From Acanthosepion lycidas (Eukaryota > Mollusca > Cephalopoda > Sepiida > Sepiidae): DNA of 64,000 bases. A program made the position numbers and the translations under genes. Positions 52,230-63,573 of this stretch are shown here, in pieces (position 1 is the stretch's first letter; each line of letters begins with the position of its first letter). Location of the stretch: positions 18,561,789 through 18,625,788 of the forward strand of contig OZ010577.1 of assembly GCA_963932145.1 (NCBI GenBank), in the 5' to 3' direction. Under the pieces are notes generated by a model that saw only the letters and a list, made by a program, of their open reading frames with translations, ran no database searches and was not told the DNA's origin.

Positions 52230-52437
52230 GTAAGTTATGCTATATTTATGGGTAAAAGTGCTCAGTATCAGAGATAGAACATATGTAAATGTGAGAGTGG
52301 ACACTGAGGTCAGCACCAAAAGGTGACAGTGTGTTTCATGCTTGAATGCAATCTTCATGCCATTGCCACCAAAGATCTCCTGAACATTGCATTCATGCAT
52401 GAAACAGACTGGCCACTTGATGTTGACTTCAGTGTTC

Positions 52438-52478
<41 letters not shown>
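52198..52478. repeat. F1 foldback, diverged
   Basis: (TA)n on both sides (52199-52225, 52443-52478). Outer unit GTTATGCTATATTTATGGGT, GCTCAGTATCAGAGATAGA, then GTGGACACTGAGGTCAGCAC, GTGTGTTTCATGC, a CTTCATGCC...CCTGAACATT centre, and the inverted GCATGAAACAGACTGG and GTTGACTTCAGTGTTCACTT. The right arm has CTGAACA, 14 nt, GAAAC (52380-52405); the left arm inverted has ATGAAGA. Both are one base off the hammerhead core. Confidence 0.8.
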
Positions 52479-52479
<1 letters not shown>

Positions 52480-53250
52480 GTGTGTGTGAGTGTATTTTGT
52501 ATGTGTGAACCAGACTTTCAATGTGAAATGAAGTTTGGAAACTCTTACTGGTTTCAGGGAAGAATTTTTTATTATTTTAATCAGCAGCTACAATCATTAG
52601 TTTTACCAAATGTGTGTGAAGTAAATTTGATTATAAGTTAATTATTTTGTTCACATATCTGCTAACACAAAATTATTTTTCTATCAATAGCATGTGCATT
52701 AATTCCTGACCAATGACAATCCATTTTTCTCATTTGCTATGCAATTTCATAGTAACATCCTGCTACAAAGTAATAATTACAGATATAATAGCCCTAACTG
52801 TACCAACTAACAGAAATACTGCTTGAAGACTTCCAGCAGCAGCAACAACTAAAATGAATACTACATGTCACTTGAAGAGAACATAATGACATAATCATGA
52901 TGTTGACATTTCTCACTACTTTAAAAGGTTAAGAAGGAAACTCCCATCAATACTGGAAATAGTGGTAAAAGCTACTGACTTGAGAAGCCTATTTTCCTGA
53001 AAAATTGTTTTAATAGAAAGATTTTATAAATTTCAATGAACAGCAGTAGTAGGTATTCAGTAAATGAATGCAGAATTATTGACTAGAATAGACAATAAAA
53101 GAACAAGATTCAAAAAATCAGAAGATGGCAACTGATCTTGTATTTATATATTTCTTGAACATGCTTACTTTTGCCTTACCAGATTTTAAATTATGGCACT
53201 TTGTGTCCTCCATATGCTTTGCCTGACCTTTCAACCACCTGATGAACATT
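52480..53250. other. Stretch without recognised gene
   Basis: No supported frame or repeat family. Confidence 0.35.
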
Positions 53251-53254
53251 CATG

Positions 53255-53570
53255 AACTTTCTCAAATTTAAAAGCCTTGATAAACCATTGATATCCTTGC
53301 TTTTATATATAATGCAGCAAAATAAAAATAAATGGAAGAAGAGATTGGGAGATGATTTGTCCCAGAGTATGTGGCATGTTGGATCTTAGTTGTAAAGGTC
53401 TGAGCAGGTAAAACTAATGAATGGAGCTTGGAACATTTGCCATGCAAATAGCAATGGAGTACCAAGAAGCTTGCAATATTCCATTTGAGGGAAAGTGTAT
53501 TAATTTAATAAAGATATTGTTCAAATTTCCTAGAATGATTACCAAATCTGACAAAGCTCTGAAGAAGGCC
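53255..53570 (-). repeat. LINE group B, 3' part
   Basis: Minus-strand open pieces read LHCYLHGKCSKLHSLVLPAQ and TFTTKIQHATYSGTNHLPIS, the group B C terminus; upstream the frame shifts. Confidence 0.7.
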
Positions 53571-53604
53571 TGACAATGATAACTGAAAACTTTGTGACTA
53601 TGAG

Positions 53605-54080
53605 AACCAAAATGAAAAAAATATGTAAGTGTATAAAAAATAAGACAGAAATTAGCAGTATACAATGCTTATTAAGTGTAAGAAATTTTAATTGCTACTG
53701 TCTAGCCATGCTAAATAATCATGGGAGAGGGGTTCATCATTTTTCTGTCAACCATCATGACAACATTAATGACAATTTTTCTCGATATTTAGTGATAGGA
53801 CAGTCAGGGAGAAGTAGAATAATGCCTTTACTTATTTTGGTAACCATTTTGCCACATTGTGCCCCTTCAGGCCAAGAATGGATATCGAGAGCTTTACATG
53901 TCACTGATTCACCATTACCATTTATTCTTTTGTATTCCTCATGTAGGTACCTGTCTGTTCTTCATAGATCTTTCTGGATGACCAACAAATGTGCAGTCAG
54001 ACATGGAACACCTTTCTAAATCTTTGTCCAAAAAGTTAACCTATGATATGCCTACATTTAGCTATAGAGAAAATGTTTTT
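53605..54080. other. Stretch without recognised gene
   Basis: A 147-codon plus-strand frame (53576-54019) is the longest open one outside low-complexity DNA or known elements except the block near 48.8-49.3 kb. Its translation (LVIGQSGRSRIMPLLILVTI, CRYLSVLHRSFWMTNKCAVR) matches nothing I recognise and it overlaps a LINE end. It could be a decayed element. Confidence 0.3.
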
Positions 54081-54084
54081 TTTT

Positions 54085-54275
54085 TTTTTTTTAAGACTTT
54101 CCACCTCAAGCAAGTCAGAAGTACCACTAGCATGCAATCTAATGGTACTTTTAAATTCATGCAATTTGGGAACTAGCAAAAATAACTCATCAGAGCAGTT
54201 ACTGTGAAGGTATTTGTAGAAAAGATGATACTTTTTTGCAAAATACAGCAAGATAAATTAGAGGTGCATTTTAAA
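54085..54275 (-). repeat. LINE group A fragment
   Basis: The minus strand reads LFYKYLHSNCSDELFLLVPK and then LHEFKSTIRLHASGTSDLLE, the group A region just before the C terminus. Bounded on the left by a poly-T run (54077-54094). Confidence 0.7.
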
Positions 54276-54374
54276 AACCAGTGTGTCTTTGATTCTGAGA
54301 AATATGATATTTGTAATGTTATTTGAACTTGCCAGATGAACTACTACTAACCATTATCAATTTTGACTAGTATT

Positions 54375-54762
54375 AAAGGAAGGAAAGATTGCTAAACTGA
54401 AATGTAATATAAATCCTCCTATATGGAGGTGAATACTGAACCATTTCCTCACAGATGATGAGGAAACTTGCAGCAACACAAATGTGGCTCTACAGAATGA
54501 TGTCATGTAAGCAATGAGGAAGTCTTAAGGAAAATAGGAACAAAAAGTATATTTTTACTTAGAATCAAAAGTTGAATTTTTGAGGACACAATGAGGAAAG
54601 AAAGCTTGGAGAATTTGATACTCACAAGACTTGTTGAAGGCAAAAGGGACAGGAGTAAGCATCAAATAACCTACCTAACGAGTTAAGTAAAATGGATGAC
54701 ATGACATGAACTGGGACAGATAGTACAGGGACACACATTGGTTAGGATAGAGAGAATTGGAG
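54375..54762 (+). repeat. RTE-like LINE, 3' part
   Basis: TCACAGATGATGAGGAAACT (MMRKLAATQMWLYRMM-type translation), AGGAAAATAGGAACAAAAAG, TGAGGACACAATGAGGAAAG and GATGACATGACATGAACTGG follow the RTE order seen at 17880-18515. It stops at GAGAATTGGAGGT, where repeat D begins. Confidence 0.75.
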
Positions 54763-55168
54763 GTCTTGTAGTGTAAGTAAAGAGTCTGTTGAGGTTGGGT
54801 GGGGGGAAACACCTAACCAATTGGTCTTCCGGGGATGATAGGGAAAGAGGTGAAAGAGACGAGAGGTAACAAAAAATAACACTACCTCAGAAACCACAGC
54901 AACTTGAGGAACAAAATTCCTACAGGACTGATGTCACAAGATACCATGTCTTGCCAACTGCTGTTTCTTGCCCAGCTTTTATTGACATGGGGAATCTTAC
55001 AAAGACCTGGATTGTGACCAGTTGTAGAGAGGCCTGTATCTAGACATGCCAAACTGTCCTGCTGCTAACAGAAAAATCTGGATGTAACTGGTGTTGACAA
55101 ACATGTCTGTATGCAATCTGAGGCCTGTTTTTGTATCTGTACTGATGCACATTCACCACAGGAGGTTT
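54763..55168 (+). repeat. Repeat D nested in RTE
   Basis: Second copy of repeat D. GGAGGT occurs at both borders (54754-54759 and 55161-55166), a possible 6-bp target duplication, and RTE sequence resumes on the right. The body shares CCTCAGAAACCAC, CAACTGCTGTTTCTTGCC, CTTTTATTGACATGGGGA, GAGGCCTGTATCTAGACATG and TTTTTGTATCTGTACTGATG with 33470-33990. A 6-bp duplication would suggest a cut-and-paste or LTR-type mechanism rather than LINE-type, but the borders are uncertain. Confidence 0.62.
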
Positions 55169-55215
55169 GGGTGAGTCATAATTGCCGACTACCTGAAGGG
55201 ATTTGTCACATAAAA
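55169..55215 (+). repeat. RTE-like LINE, 3' terminus
   Basis: GAGTCATAATTGCCGACTAC, CTGAAGGGATTTGTCACATA is the RTE C terminus and stop region (compare ATGATTGCCTATGTCCTGAA near 18471). It completes the copy interrupted at 54762. Confidence 0.72.
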
Positions 55216-55334
55216 TATTTTTTTCTTTGTTTTTTTAGTTAGATTTCATTGCTACCACTTGAAATGTCAATTTCTCCCCTGTCAGAATACACCAACTACA
55301 CCTTTGCAGAGGGTTAAGAGCCCCCCCTCCCCCC

Positions 55335-55735
55335 GACCAAATGAGGCATCCTGAGTAAGATGATAAACTATATCTAACAACAAGACCTCTGATCAGGAGG
55401 TTTTGAGGAGTGTGGAACCACCTCTTAATTGCTGGTGTTCTCTTGTCCATTCTGACCCAGGGTGGTAGCACCTGTTAGGGTTCCAGCTATGGGCAAATAG
55501 TTGACCCCAAACTGGAATTAAAACACTATGGAAGTGTAAAAAATGATTTTAATACCATCAATACATTTTTGTAAAAAATTATTACCCGTAACAAATTTTT
55601 GATAGAAAAAATATTAGCAGCAATACATTTTTTGGGAAAAAAATATCACCAGCAATAAAAATTTTGTCGGTTTTAAATAATCCATTGGGTTTGATATGAT
55701 GCAAGACAAACCAAACCAAACAAATCAACTGTTAG
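55335..55735 (+). repeat. Repeat C copy
   Basis: CATCCTGAGTAAGATGATAA, CAAGACCTCTGATCAGGAGG, GGAACCACCTCTTAATTGCT, GTTCCAGCTATGGGCAAATA, then four ATTA(C/G)CAGCAATA-type sub-repeats and TAATCCATTGGGTTTGATAT. About 400 bp. A CCCCCCCTCCCCCC run precedes it. Confidence 0.78.
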
Positions 55736-55879
55736 TTTATAGCAATTAATAAACAGATGAAATCATAAATAAAGAATAAGCTTTCAATGAATTGCTTGTT
55801 GAGAAATGATTAAAAAACATCACTTTATTCCACAATCAATTCACAATAAACTGAGAATCTGAGCAGACCACACAAATTG

Positions 55880-55990
55880 GAAAAGAAAACCTCTTGTAGG
55901 GATTCCAACTCACATCCCTCTTGCCACAAGGAATCTTGCTAAATGCTCAGCTGCTTTAACTGATAAGCCCAGAGAAGTTGACAGATTTGC
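55880..55990 (-). repeat. tRNA-like sequence
   Basis: Minus strand: GGGCTTATCAGTTAAAGCAG (D-arm-like) and GTGAGTTGGAATCCC (B-box-like). It may be another SINE head; no body was recognised. Confidence 0.33.
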
Positions 55991-56149
55991 AGAGGATCAA
56001 ATCTAACCTTTAAACTAATCACTTCATTTCACAATTTTCTCACTGCTTTTTTTTAGGATCAATTCATTTTCTGTAGGTTATTTAAAGCCAGAAAATATTT
56101 TTAGATTGTAAATATAATTTTTTTTTGTAGATAATAATGGTTTACAGGT

Positions 56150-56292
56150 ATATATGTCTTACTAATTAACCCATATCTGAGGAGGTGAAGAGGTGGATTT
56201 ATACAGTTTCTTATAGGAAATGGAACTTAGATTCTCCAATTAACAATTCCAAGCCACTATCAATTACAACACTTGCCCATTAAAGCTTACAA
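56150..56292 (-). repeat. SINE-2 copy
   Basis: Minus strand: TAATTGATAGTGGCTTGGAA, TTGTTAATTGGAGAATCTAA, AGTTCCATTTCC (B box), CCTCAGATATGGGTTAATTA. Closest to the copy at 50605-50780 (GGCTTGGAATTGTTAAT), so these two are a subfamily. Confidence 0.65.
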
Positions 56293-57889
56293 CAGCTGCG
56301 GTTCCTAAACTGTCACTGTCAAAACGGCTTAACTTCCATGATCATTAAAGTACCAGTGTTTCAGTGTGATGCGCCTGTAAGCTTGCTCTTTGCTGTAACC
56401 TGACAGACTGGGTGAAGTTTCAATAAAACACAACTAAAATTTAAAATGAAAATAAATACTAGTTAAAAGTAGTAGTAGTAGTAATAGTAGTAGTAATAAT
56501 TGTTTCTTGACCATAAGTAATTGGGCACATCCCTTGGTGACTAATTAATTGTACAAGTGCAGCAGTTGTGGAGCAACATGACCAGGTGTCTGTTGGATTC
56601 CTGTTTTTTTAAATTCTGAATGATGACACACCCAAGGTGACTTGTGTGTCACATCAAAATATTTGAGAATGCAACTCTCAATCAGAGACCGTCTGAAGAT
56701 ATTTGTAACTGGGTTGCAACTTTTTTTTTTCTTCCATCCTCTCTTTATCGCAAGAAGAAAAGATATTTGTTCACGACATTGTTTTACAGCAATTATGCTA
56801 ATAACAATTTGTAACAATTTTCAGAAATTATACTGATAAGATAGCATTATTATTAACACAATTATTAAAATATGTATATACAATTGTTTAAAGGAGGAGA
56901 AGGATTCCCTAAGTAGGTTAACTAACAAGAAGAGAGCCCCTCCTCCAACTCCAAGTTTACATGTTGCTTTTATCTAAACTTGTCACCAAATGGCTGTGAT
57001 GCATGTGCCTGGCATACTGCAATGTAATATGGCATCATGATTTGGTATATTAGGCTTCAAGGATTTGTACTCCAGTATCACTTTTTTGCTATACTGCTAT
57101 CTAACTCTATAATAATGGTAATGTTACCATTTTCCTTATAAGGAAACTTTTGAGAGTCAGTGACCAAGCTGCCAGTGCTACTTTTGGTTGAAATTTCTAA
57201 AACTTTTCTATCAAGACAATATCCAAAAAATAGGTTTATAGTCCAGTCTTATTGCTCTTTCCTTTCAAGTATCAATGACAGTTTCTTTCCAACCTGTAAG
57301 TACTGTGAAATGTCAACATCTTAATTATGTTAATATTTTCTCTTTGAGCTACATTTTAGTTGTTGCTGGTACTGAAAATCCTGAAGTGATGTGGGTTTTT
57401 GTTATTTGGTGCAGTTCTTTGTTTGTGTTTCTGCAACACCAGTCCATAAGGTTCAAAGAATGAAAGTCTTTGCTAACACCTACAGGCTTCATTCGCTGAG
57501 GTTTCGTTTTCTCAGAGCCATTTTAAACCATTGATCATAGAAAGTGGTTCTATATAGCTGAAAGTTTAAATATTTAAGAATGGATTTGGCACCATGCATG
57601 ACATCCATGTGAAAGTCTTGAACTGACTCTAATTTTTAGGTTAATATTTTGATTTTGGAACAATTTGCAGTGCAGAGAGAAGCTACCCCTAGCACACCCT
57701 ATTCTATATTTAATTTCTATATCTACTCTGCTAAATTTGTCAAGCTGATCCATACACTGAGGGATTTAAAGTATTTAGTATTTACTAAATCTACATCCAC
57801 AATTTTTTTTTTGTTTTATGATGGATTCGGGGCATGTGCCACCATCAGTTTCATTCCAATTCCAGGTCATAATGTCTGTTCATACTATA
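56293..57889. other. Stretch without recognised gene
   Basis: An (AGT)n/(AAT)n tract at 56470-56503. Frames at 56545-56836 and 57649-57936 show no recognisable domain; the right end of the latter is LINE. Confidence 0.38.
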
Positions 57890-58262
57890 ATAATAATAAT
57901 AAGTTCAAAGAACCTATCAAAATACAAGGACCTTGAAATCGAAATCTCATAAATGTGGCACATGGGAACATCAACAATCCCTGTTGTAGTTGGAGCCCTA
58001 GGATTGGTTGAAAAAGACTCCAATAGACTAATTGAAGGAATTCCTGGAAGCCCCTACCTTAAAGAAATACAAAAAATTGTTCTCATAAGTACAGCCCACA
58101 CCTTATGAAGGGCTTTTGTAAAATATGTTTGTTTTTTGTCGGTGGGAAATGTCATGATGCCATTTCTAACCTTACGTCTGTGGGCGGGATCCGGAAAGAA
58201 ATGTGTATACACCAGAAACCAAAGGAAATATAAAAATAATACTAATGATAATAATAATAATA
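57890..58262 (+). repeat. LINE C terminus (third type) with ATAA tail
   Basis: The frame reads KYKDLEIEIS, then MWHMGTSTIPVVVGALGLVE and IEGIPGSPYLKEIQKIVLIS with TAHTL at the end. This is the conserved C-terminal block (V-P-V-V-V-G-A-L-G and A-E/K-x-Q-K-I-x-L-x-x-T-A-H-x-L) of a LINE group often annotated as R2- or L2-like reverse transcriptase. The 3' UTR (GGGCGGGATCCGGAAAGAA) and a tail of (ATA)n at 58241-58262 follow. Only about 65 codons remain, open except for a terminal TGA. Confidence 0.75.
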
Positions 58263-59454
58263 AACTAGCCAAAAACCTGTTATGCAAGCATTTTTATTAA
58301 TAAATTTATTTATAAGTAAGTGGGTACAAATGAAAAGATTTGAAATTGACAACTTTTTCCATTTCACTGAAACAAACATTAAATACTTCTATCTTTTTTT
58401 CTTACTAAAACTGAGTAGCATCTCTGATATGTCTTTTCTGTGTTTTCCTGCAGTCAAAAAAGAATAGTTTGTTATGAGGTATGGGAAAAATGTAACAGTC
58501 ATGAGAACTAAAGAACTAATAAGTAGAATTATAATAGAGATAATTTTTCATCTAATAAAGATATATCAAAATAATACTTTTGTTGCCAAGATCTGAATAT
58601 TTTGTTGATAAAAATTTAAAAAAAATGAAGTTTTATACACGATCATTTTCTCCTTTTAAAGTTTGTCAAAATACCAAATAGTTCCTCGATTTGAATATTG
58701 TTGAGTTCAAATTGAGAATGTTGCCAGAAGTTGGTGTCTCGTTCTTCTTTTTGTTTATTGTACCCATCAAATGTACTTGAGTTACTGAATGAACTGAAGC
58801 TTACAAGAACCCACCCTGAGAAGCACATAGACGAAAATCTTTGCAGTTAATAATGCTGTCTTTGAGCTTTGTTTTCATGAAAGAACAAAAGATTTTAATT
58901 GAACATATTGATTTCCAGTCATTTTCTTTTTGTTTTGCTATTTTAAATGCAAGTTTTTCTTTTACATTACTTTACTATGATATTTTTATAAAGAATTTTT
59001 TAATTGATTTACTGCTATTTCTGTAGAAATGAAATTCTTTTTTTTATTTTCTCACCACAGAATGCATTTTGTACATCAGAAGACAGTTTTACATTTCCTT
59101 AAAAATTCTTAGTAGGTGAGAAAAAAAAAAAAAAAAGTTAATCTCACTCATCACTTGCAGCTTTTACCAATGGCTGTAAAGTTGACAACTTGTAAACACT
59201 ACCAGACAAAATAATAATGCACTTAAGTATTTTGCAGGCTTTTGCATGTGATGACTGTCCCTTGTATTGAAATACAAGGGTAGACAAAAAGATTTGAGAG
59301 AAAATTGTCACTTAAATGTTTTCAAGTCCATTTCAGTTGGAATGGATTAAAAATAGATTTGAACCACCAATTTCAATGAACAAAATTTTTTGATGCATGC
59401 ATTTATAGAATTCTACTCTTGATATTATGGCTCATATAAATGACTTGGATTACT
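58263..59454. other. Stretch without recognised gene
   Basis: Poly-A at 59121-59137. No supported frame; plus-strand frames at 58282 and 58841 are AT-rich and unrecognised. Confidence 0.35.
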
Positions 59455-60045
59455 TTACAATGCATTTCTATAGTAAAACTATTAGCAATGCATTTACATA
59501 TTAATATAACTTATCAAATAGTCCTGTAAAATAATTACCACTGAATTTCTATATACACATTTAATATTTCCTCTGTTAATCTATATGCAATCATTAGTAA
59601 ATGAAAGTTTTGATGTATTTGTTTAATAAATAATTCGAATACATTGCTATAGTAAAAGAATTCCCAATGTATTTTTATATATACTTTTAGTATTTGCTTT
59701 GACACTATATGTAATCATTACAGTGAATAATTCTAATGTATCTCTATTGTAAAATAATTTCCAATGAATTTCTATATATGCTTTTAGTATTTGCTGTGTT
59801 ATACGATATGTAATCATTAGAGTGAATGAAAGATGTTTGTTTTCCTTTAATAAATAATTCTAATGCATTCCTATAGTAAAACAATTTCCAATGAATTTCT
59901 GTATATGCTTTTAGTATTTACTATGTCACTCTAGATGTAATCATTAGAGTGAATGAAAGTTTTGATGTATTTATTTAATAAATAATTCTTGTGCATTTTG
60001 TCGTAAATTATTCCCATTGAAATACTATATTATTGAAGCACTAGT
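59455..60045. repeat. Diverged tandem array, unit about 125 bp
   Basis: Four to five units share CCTATAGTAAAA(C/A)AATTTCC, TTTCTATATATGCTTTTAGT, ATTTGCT and TGTAATCATTAGAGTGAATG. The TTTAGTATTT landmark recurs at about 59558 (altered), 59693, 59781 and 59908. One unit is about 40 bp short. Satellite-like but old. Confidence 0.78.
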
Positions 60046-60437
60046 TAAACTAAAAGCAGTTGGAACATTATTTTGCACATGTATATGACAGGTGTAAGGA
60101 AATGGAAGACAATTTCAACAAGGCGATATTTTTTTAAGTGTAACTGAGTAAAAAGAGAGAAAAAATATATATAAGTATGCATGTAAAAGAAGGAAGAAAT
60201 TGCAAATTAAGGTTTATGTGGGTGATGTGTGTGTGGGGGGGGATTCAGTAACTAAGGAGAAACATATCTTGATGGTGTTTTTACTGAAGCATGCTGGGAT
60301 GAAAAGAGTGATAAGAGAAAGGAAGCAGGAGATGTCCCATTTTTATAGCTGCTTGACAGTACCCTCTAACAATTTCTTGGCAAAACTAGCAAAGCTACAT
60401 GGGGTAGCCCACAATATATGCTTTTAGTATTTGTTTT
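60046..60437. other. Stretch without recognised gene
   Basis: A G-run at 60233-60242. At 60411-60437 the string ATATATGCTTTTAGTATTTG repeats a piece of the preceding array right beside the LINE tail. Confidence 0.4.
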
Positions 60438-60912
60438 TTTTTTTAATCATTTCACCCCAAGCAAGGCAGGAGTGCCCCTAGCATGCAAGGGGTTACAGAG
60501 AGTGAGAGCAAGAGCAAAGAGAAGGACAGGGATCAAGATCAAGGCATCAGAAGATGTCGATTGACATTACATTTGAATATTTAAAGATTATATCTATCAG
60601 GGAAGCAAGTAAGAGGAAGGGAATTCCACTGTTGGGAAGTGTGAGAGAAGAAGCTATTAGATTAGAAGAGGCAGTTACATTGAACTGTTTTGACAGTGAA
60701 AGGGTGGGACTGATATGCCAAACTAGTAGCATGCTTAAATTCATGCAGTTGGGGCACCAGTGAAAGTAGTTCGTCAGAGCAGTTACCATGAAAATATTTG
60801 TAGAAAAGACAAAGGGAAGCCACATCACATCTGTTAGAAGGTGACTGTAGACAAGATGCCAGGTTAGGAGGCCATTCTAAAAATTTTACCAATGATATTG
60901 CAGGTTACATCA
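60438..60912 (-). repeat. LINE group A, 3' part, well preserved
   Basis: Minus-strand open pieces read RCDVASLCLFYKYFHGNCSD with ELLSLVPQLHEFKHATSLAY, then SHPFTVKTVQCN, then PTLSLSKQFNVTASSNLIAS and SLTLPNSGIPFLLLASLIDI. The tail is complete: GTAACCCCTTGCATGCTAGG, TGCCTTGCTTGGGGTGAAAT and an A-rich end at 60438. The best reference for the group A 3' end. Confidence 0.88.
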
Positions 60913-61639
60913 GCCAAAAAGAAAACTTGACACAAATAAAAAAATTTAAAAAAATAATTCATATAATAAGATCTGAATGTTATCTAAACTATTTCACTTG
61001 TCGGTTATTGTAGCATGTGGGAGCTTCCTTACTTTGCACAATTCAGCAACAGCAGCACCAACAGTAGGTTACAACTGGAAGTCCCAGAGGTCATAAAAGC
61101 ATTGACATAGCCCTATTCAGTTTTTTTTTTCCATCTTCCTTTTCAGTGGCCTCACAGTCAGTTCTCTTTTCCATTTTAGAAGCCTCTACATTCAAGGTCT
61201 GCTCTTTCCCACCTTTCATTTTCAACAGTCTCTACCTTCAAGCCCAGCACAAAGGGGTACAAACAACCCTTGCTGCAGCTTGACATCAGATTTCTTGTTC
61301 ATCTCACGGGACACCTTCAAGACACCTATCAAAGGAAAACAACAAAAAACCCTTGCTGCAAAAGATGAGAACTGTCCTAGCAGTTTCATACTCAGATTTC
61401 TCGTTCCTACTGTAGGAACTAACAAAGAAATCTCTCTCATCAAAAATAACTATTTAAGAACTTTCTTAACTGGGAAACCCGACTTTTTTTAATGCATGAT
61501 ATTTTGTACTCTCTTTCAACAAAAAATAAAAGCAGTTGAGCAGTTATTTGAAGCTTTGTTCATTCTGCTGACATTGCCAAGCACAAACACATGCAGCCAG
61601 GGAAAATTTCTACAATGTTCAAATATTTATGATAATTTT
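60913..61639. other. Stretch without recognised gene
   Basis: A 17-bp imperfect hairpin around TTCCTACTGTAGGAA lies near 61404. CCCTTGCTGCA occurs twice (61267, 61350). No supported gene. Confidence 0.38.
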
Positions 61640-61769
61640 AAATGAGCTTCACAGACCATTGCCACTGTAATGATTTCAATCTTTACTGGGTACTCCACAA
61701 GACATGGCCTTGTGCCAAATTAAAATAAGTTTTGTAAATACCTAGGGTTATCACTTTGTGTTAATAATT
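61640..61769 (+). repeat. Exact 130-bp direct duplication, copy 1
   Basis: Starts AAATGAGCTTCACAGACC and ends TTGTGTTAATAATT. Identical base for base to 63574-63703 by eye. No known family. Confidence 0.96.
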
Positions 61770-62439
61770 GTTTAAGAAATCTTTCCTGTTATTGCATAGG
61801 TTATATATATGAGTAGTATTATATATTACAATGAAATTTATTGAAAATGCTATGAAATCTAATAAGGTGTGATGGAATATAATGATTATTATGATGATAC
61901 AGAATGAAAAGTAGACTGCAAGGTGTTGTGCAAAATTACAATTTAAATTTGTATTGACAGAAAAAAGAGGTTAATTTCATGTTAAAAGAATATCATTTCT
62001 TTTCTTTCTGTTTTAAAATCAGACTCTTTGTTACAATATATTATTAAAGTGACACAAATTTGCATGTGTACAACTGTTTTGTGGTAAACTGACATGCAAC
62101 ATGTCACTTAGTAGTTGTCATTACATGCACTTATTCATTGTGATAATTCCAACATGTAAGAATAATTAGATTTATTCTATTTTATTTGAAATGCTGCAAG
62201 ATTAAATTTTACATGCGTCAGTCAGCCTGTTCTTTGTCAATTATAATGGAGTATAAAAAAAAAAAAATCATCAAAAATGAGTTTTGAGATTTCAACTCTT
62301 CTTTCCAATTTTAATACTCTACCTTCAAGTGAATGCCTGTTTAGCAGCCATGTATAAATTGCCTCTTTCACCACATCATCCTTGGAAACCTTGTGGGTAA
62401 TTCAGTTCGTCCGTCATTTGCGATGACTGAAATAGGTTA
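61770..62439. other. AT-rich stretch, nothing recognised
   Basis: No supported frame or repeat family. Confidence 0.35.
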
Positions 62440-62495
62440 AAGTGCTTGCTTTCTTTTCCAGTCCTCCACTCTACCAACTGAGCTGTCATGAGTGA
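62440..62495 (-). other. tRNA-like A-box segment
   Basis: The minus strand reads GACAGCTCAGTTGGTAGAGT, very like the D arm of many tRNAs. No matching B box follows at tRNA distance, so this is at most a fragment or the head of a degraded SINE. Confidence 0.3.
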
Positions 62496-62499
62496 CCTC

Positions 62500-63573
62500 T
62501 TCCTTATTCTCTCATTCTCATTAGTACACACGTACACCGTCACGCCAACAAAAGTTCTCCCATCTTCCTCACCGACTCGCTATTTATGTCTGCATTGGGG
62601 GCAACTAAAATTTGCATACAAGACTTCTCATTCACCTGAGACTTTCGATTTTATAAATTCAAGCTGGTTTGAATTCTTAGTCTTTTTTTCTGTGTACGTC
62701 TGGCCATGATATAGGAATTTTGGAATAATCTGTTTCACTTTTAATGCCATTCACGATTTTTCAACAGGACCTGACGCACCAAGCAAATTCACTTTGCGGG
62801 AGGTTAGTCTTCTCATTCCTCACAGACCTGTTGTTATCTGATTGCTTCCTTTAGAGTCCCAAACAAATGAAACAACCCTCTATTATTTCATGGAATATTT
62901 CAGTATTTTGGGAACCCCCCTCTATACAGGCCTTTGAATAGCCAAGAGCCTGTTCAAAAATATGCATACTATCATGGCTCACCTCAAGGCTTTCAAAGAG
63001 CTTTTTTATTAGTTATTCTTTTATTATCTGCAATTAGAAAATCAATCTGTTTATCTTTGTCCTCATTCACAACAGCATCTGGTCTGCCACAATGGAGCCT
63101 ATTATTAATGTCTGTATTTCCTTTATCTTTAAGATTAGCATTAATTCTCTTGCACTCTATGTGCTTACATCAAGTGTAGCCTTTTCTTAAAATATTCATT
63201 GACATCCTCTTAATTTTGCAGCACATTATCATTACTAAAACAAATTCTATGATAGCTCTTTGCTTTTAACATATGTCCAGACAGGCAGCTAATTCAAAAG
63301 CAGATTATCGGTAGGAAAAGAGAAGATAACTCAGTAAATTTTACCTATAGGCTTCCAGGCATTTTATGGTTTATGGCCCCCATCACACACACACACACAC
63401 AAAATAAACTTAGGAATTCTAAAACTTTTAAAATTAAATTAGAACAGACATTAGTCTTCAATTAATTTGCATTTAAAAGATTTAGATAAGCCCATTTCAT
63501 TACTTAAGTCAAAGTTCCATCTGATCAAAAAACTTATTAAATAATCAGAATATACTTTATAAATATGATTAGC
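62500..63573. other. Stretch without recognised gene
   Basis: A (CA)n tract at 63386-63401. Frames at 62488-62709 and 62934-63179 are unrecognised. Confidence 0.38.

Noticed and set aside
53576-54019. 147-codon plus-strand frame, one of the longest in the window
   Set aside because: No recognisable domain, and it overlaps a LINE group B end. In 64 kb of AT-rich DNA one such frame is not surprising. Left as possible decayed element.
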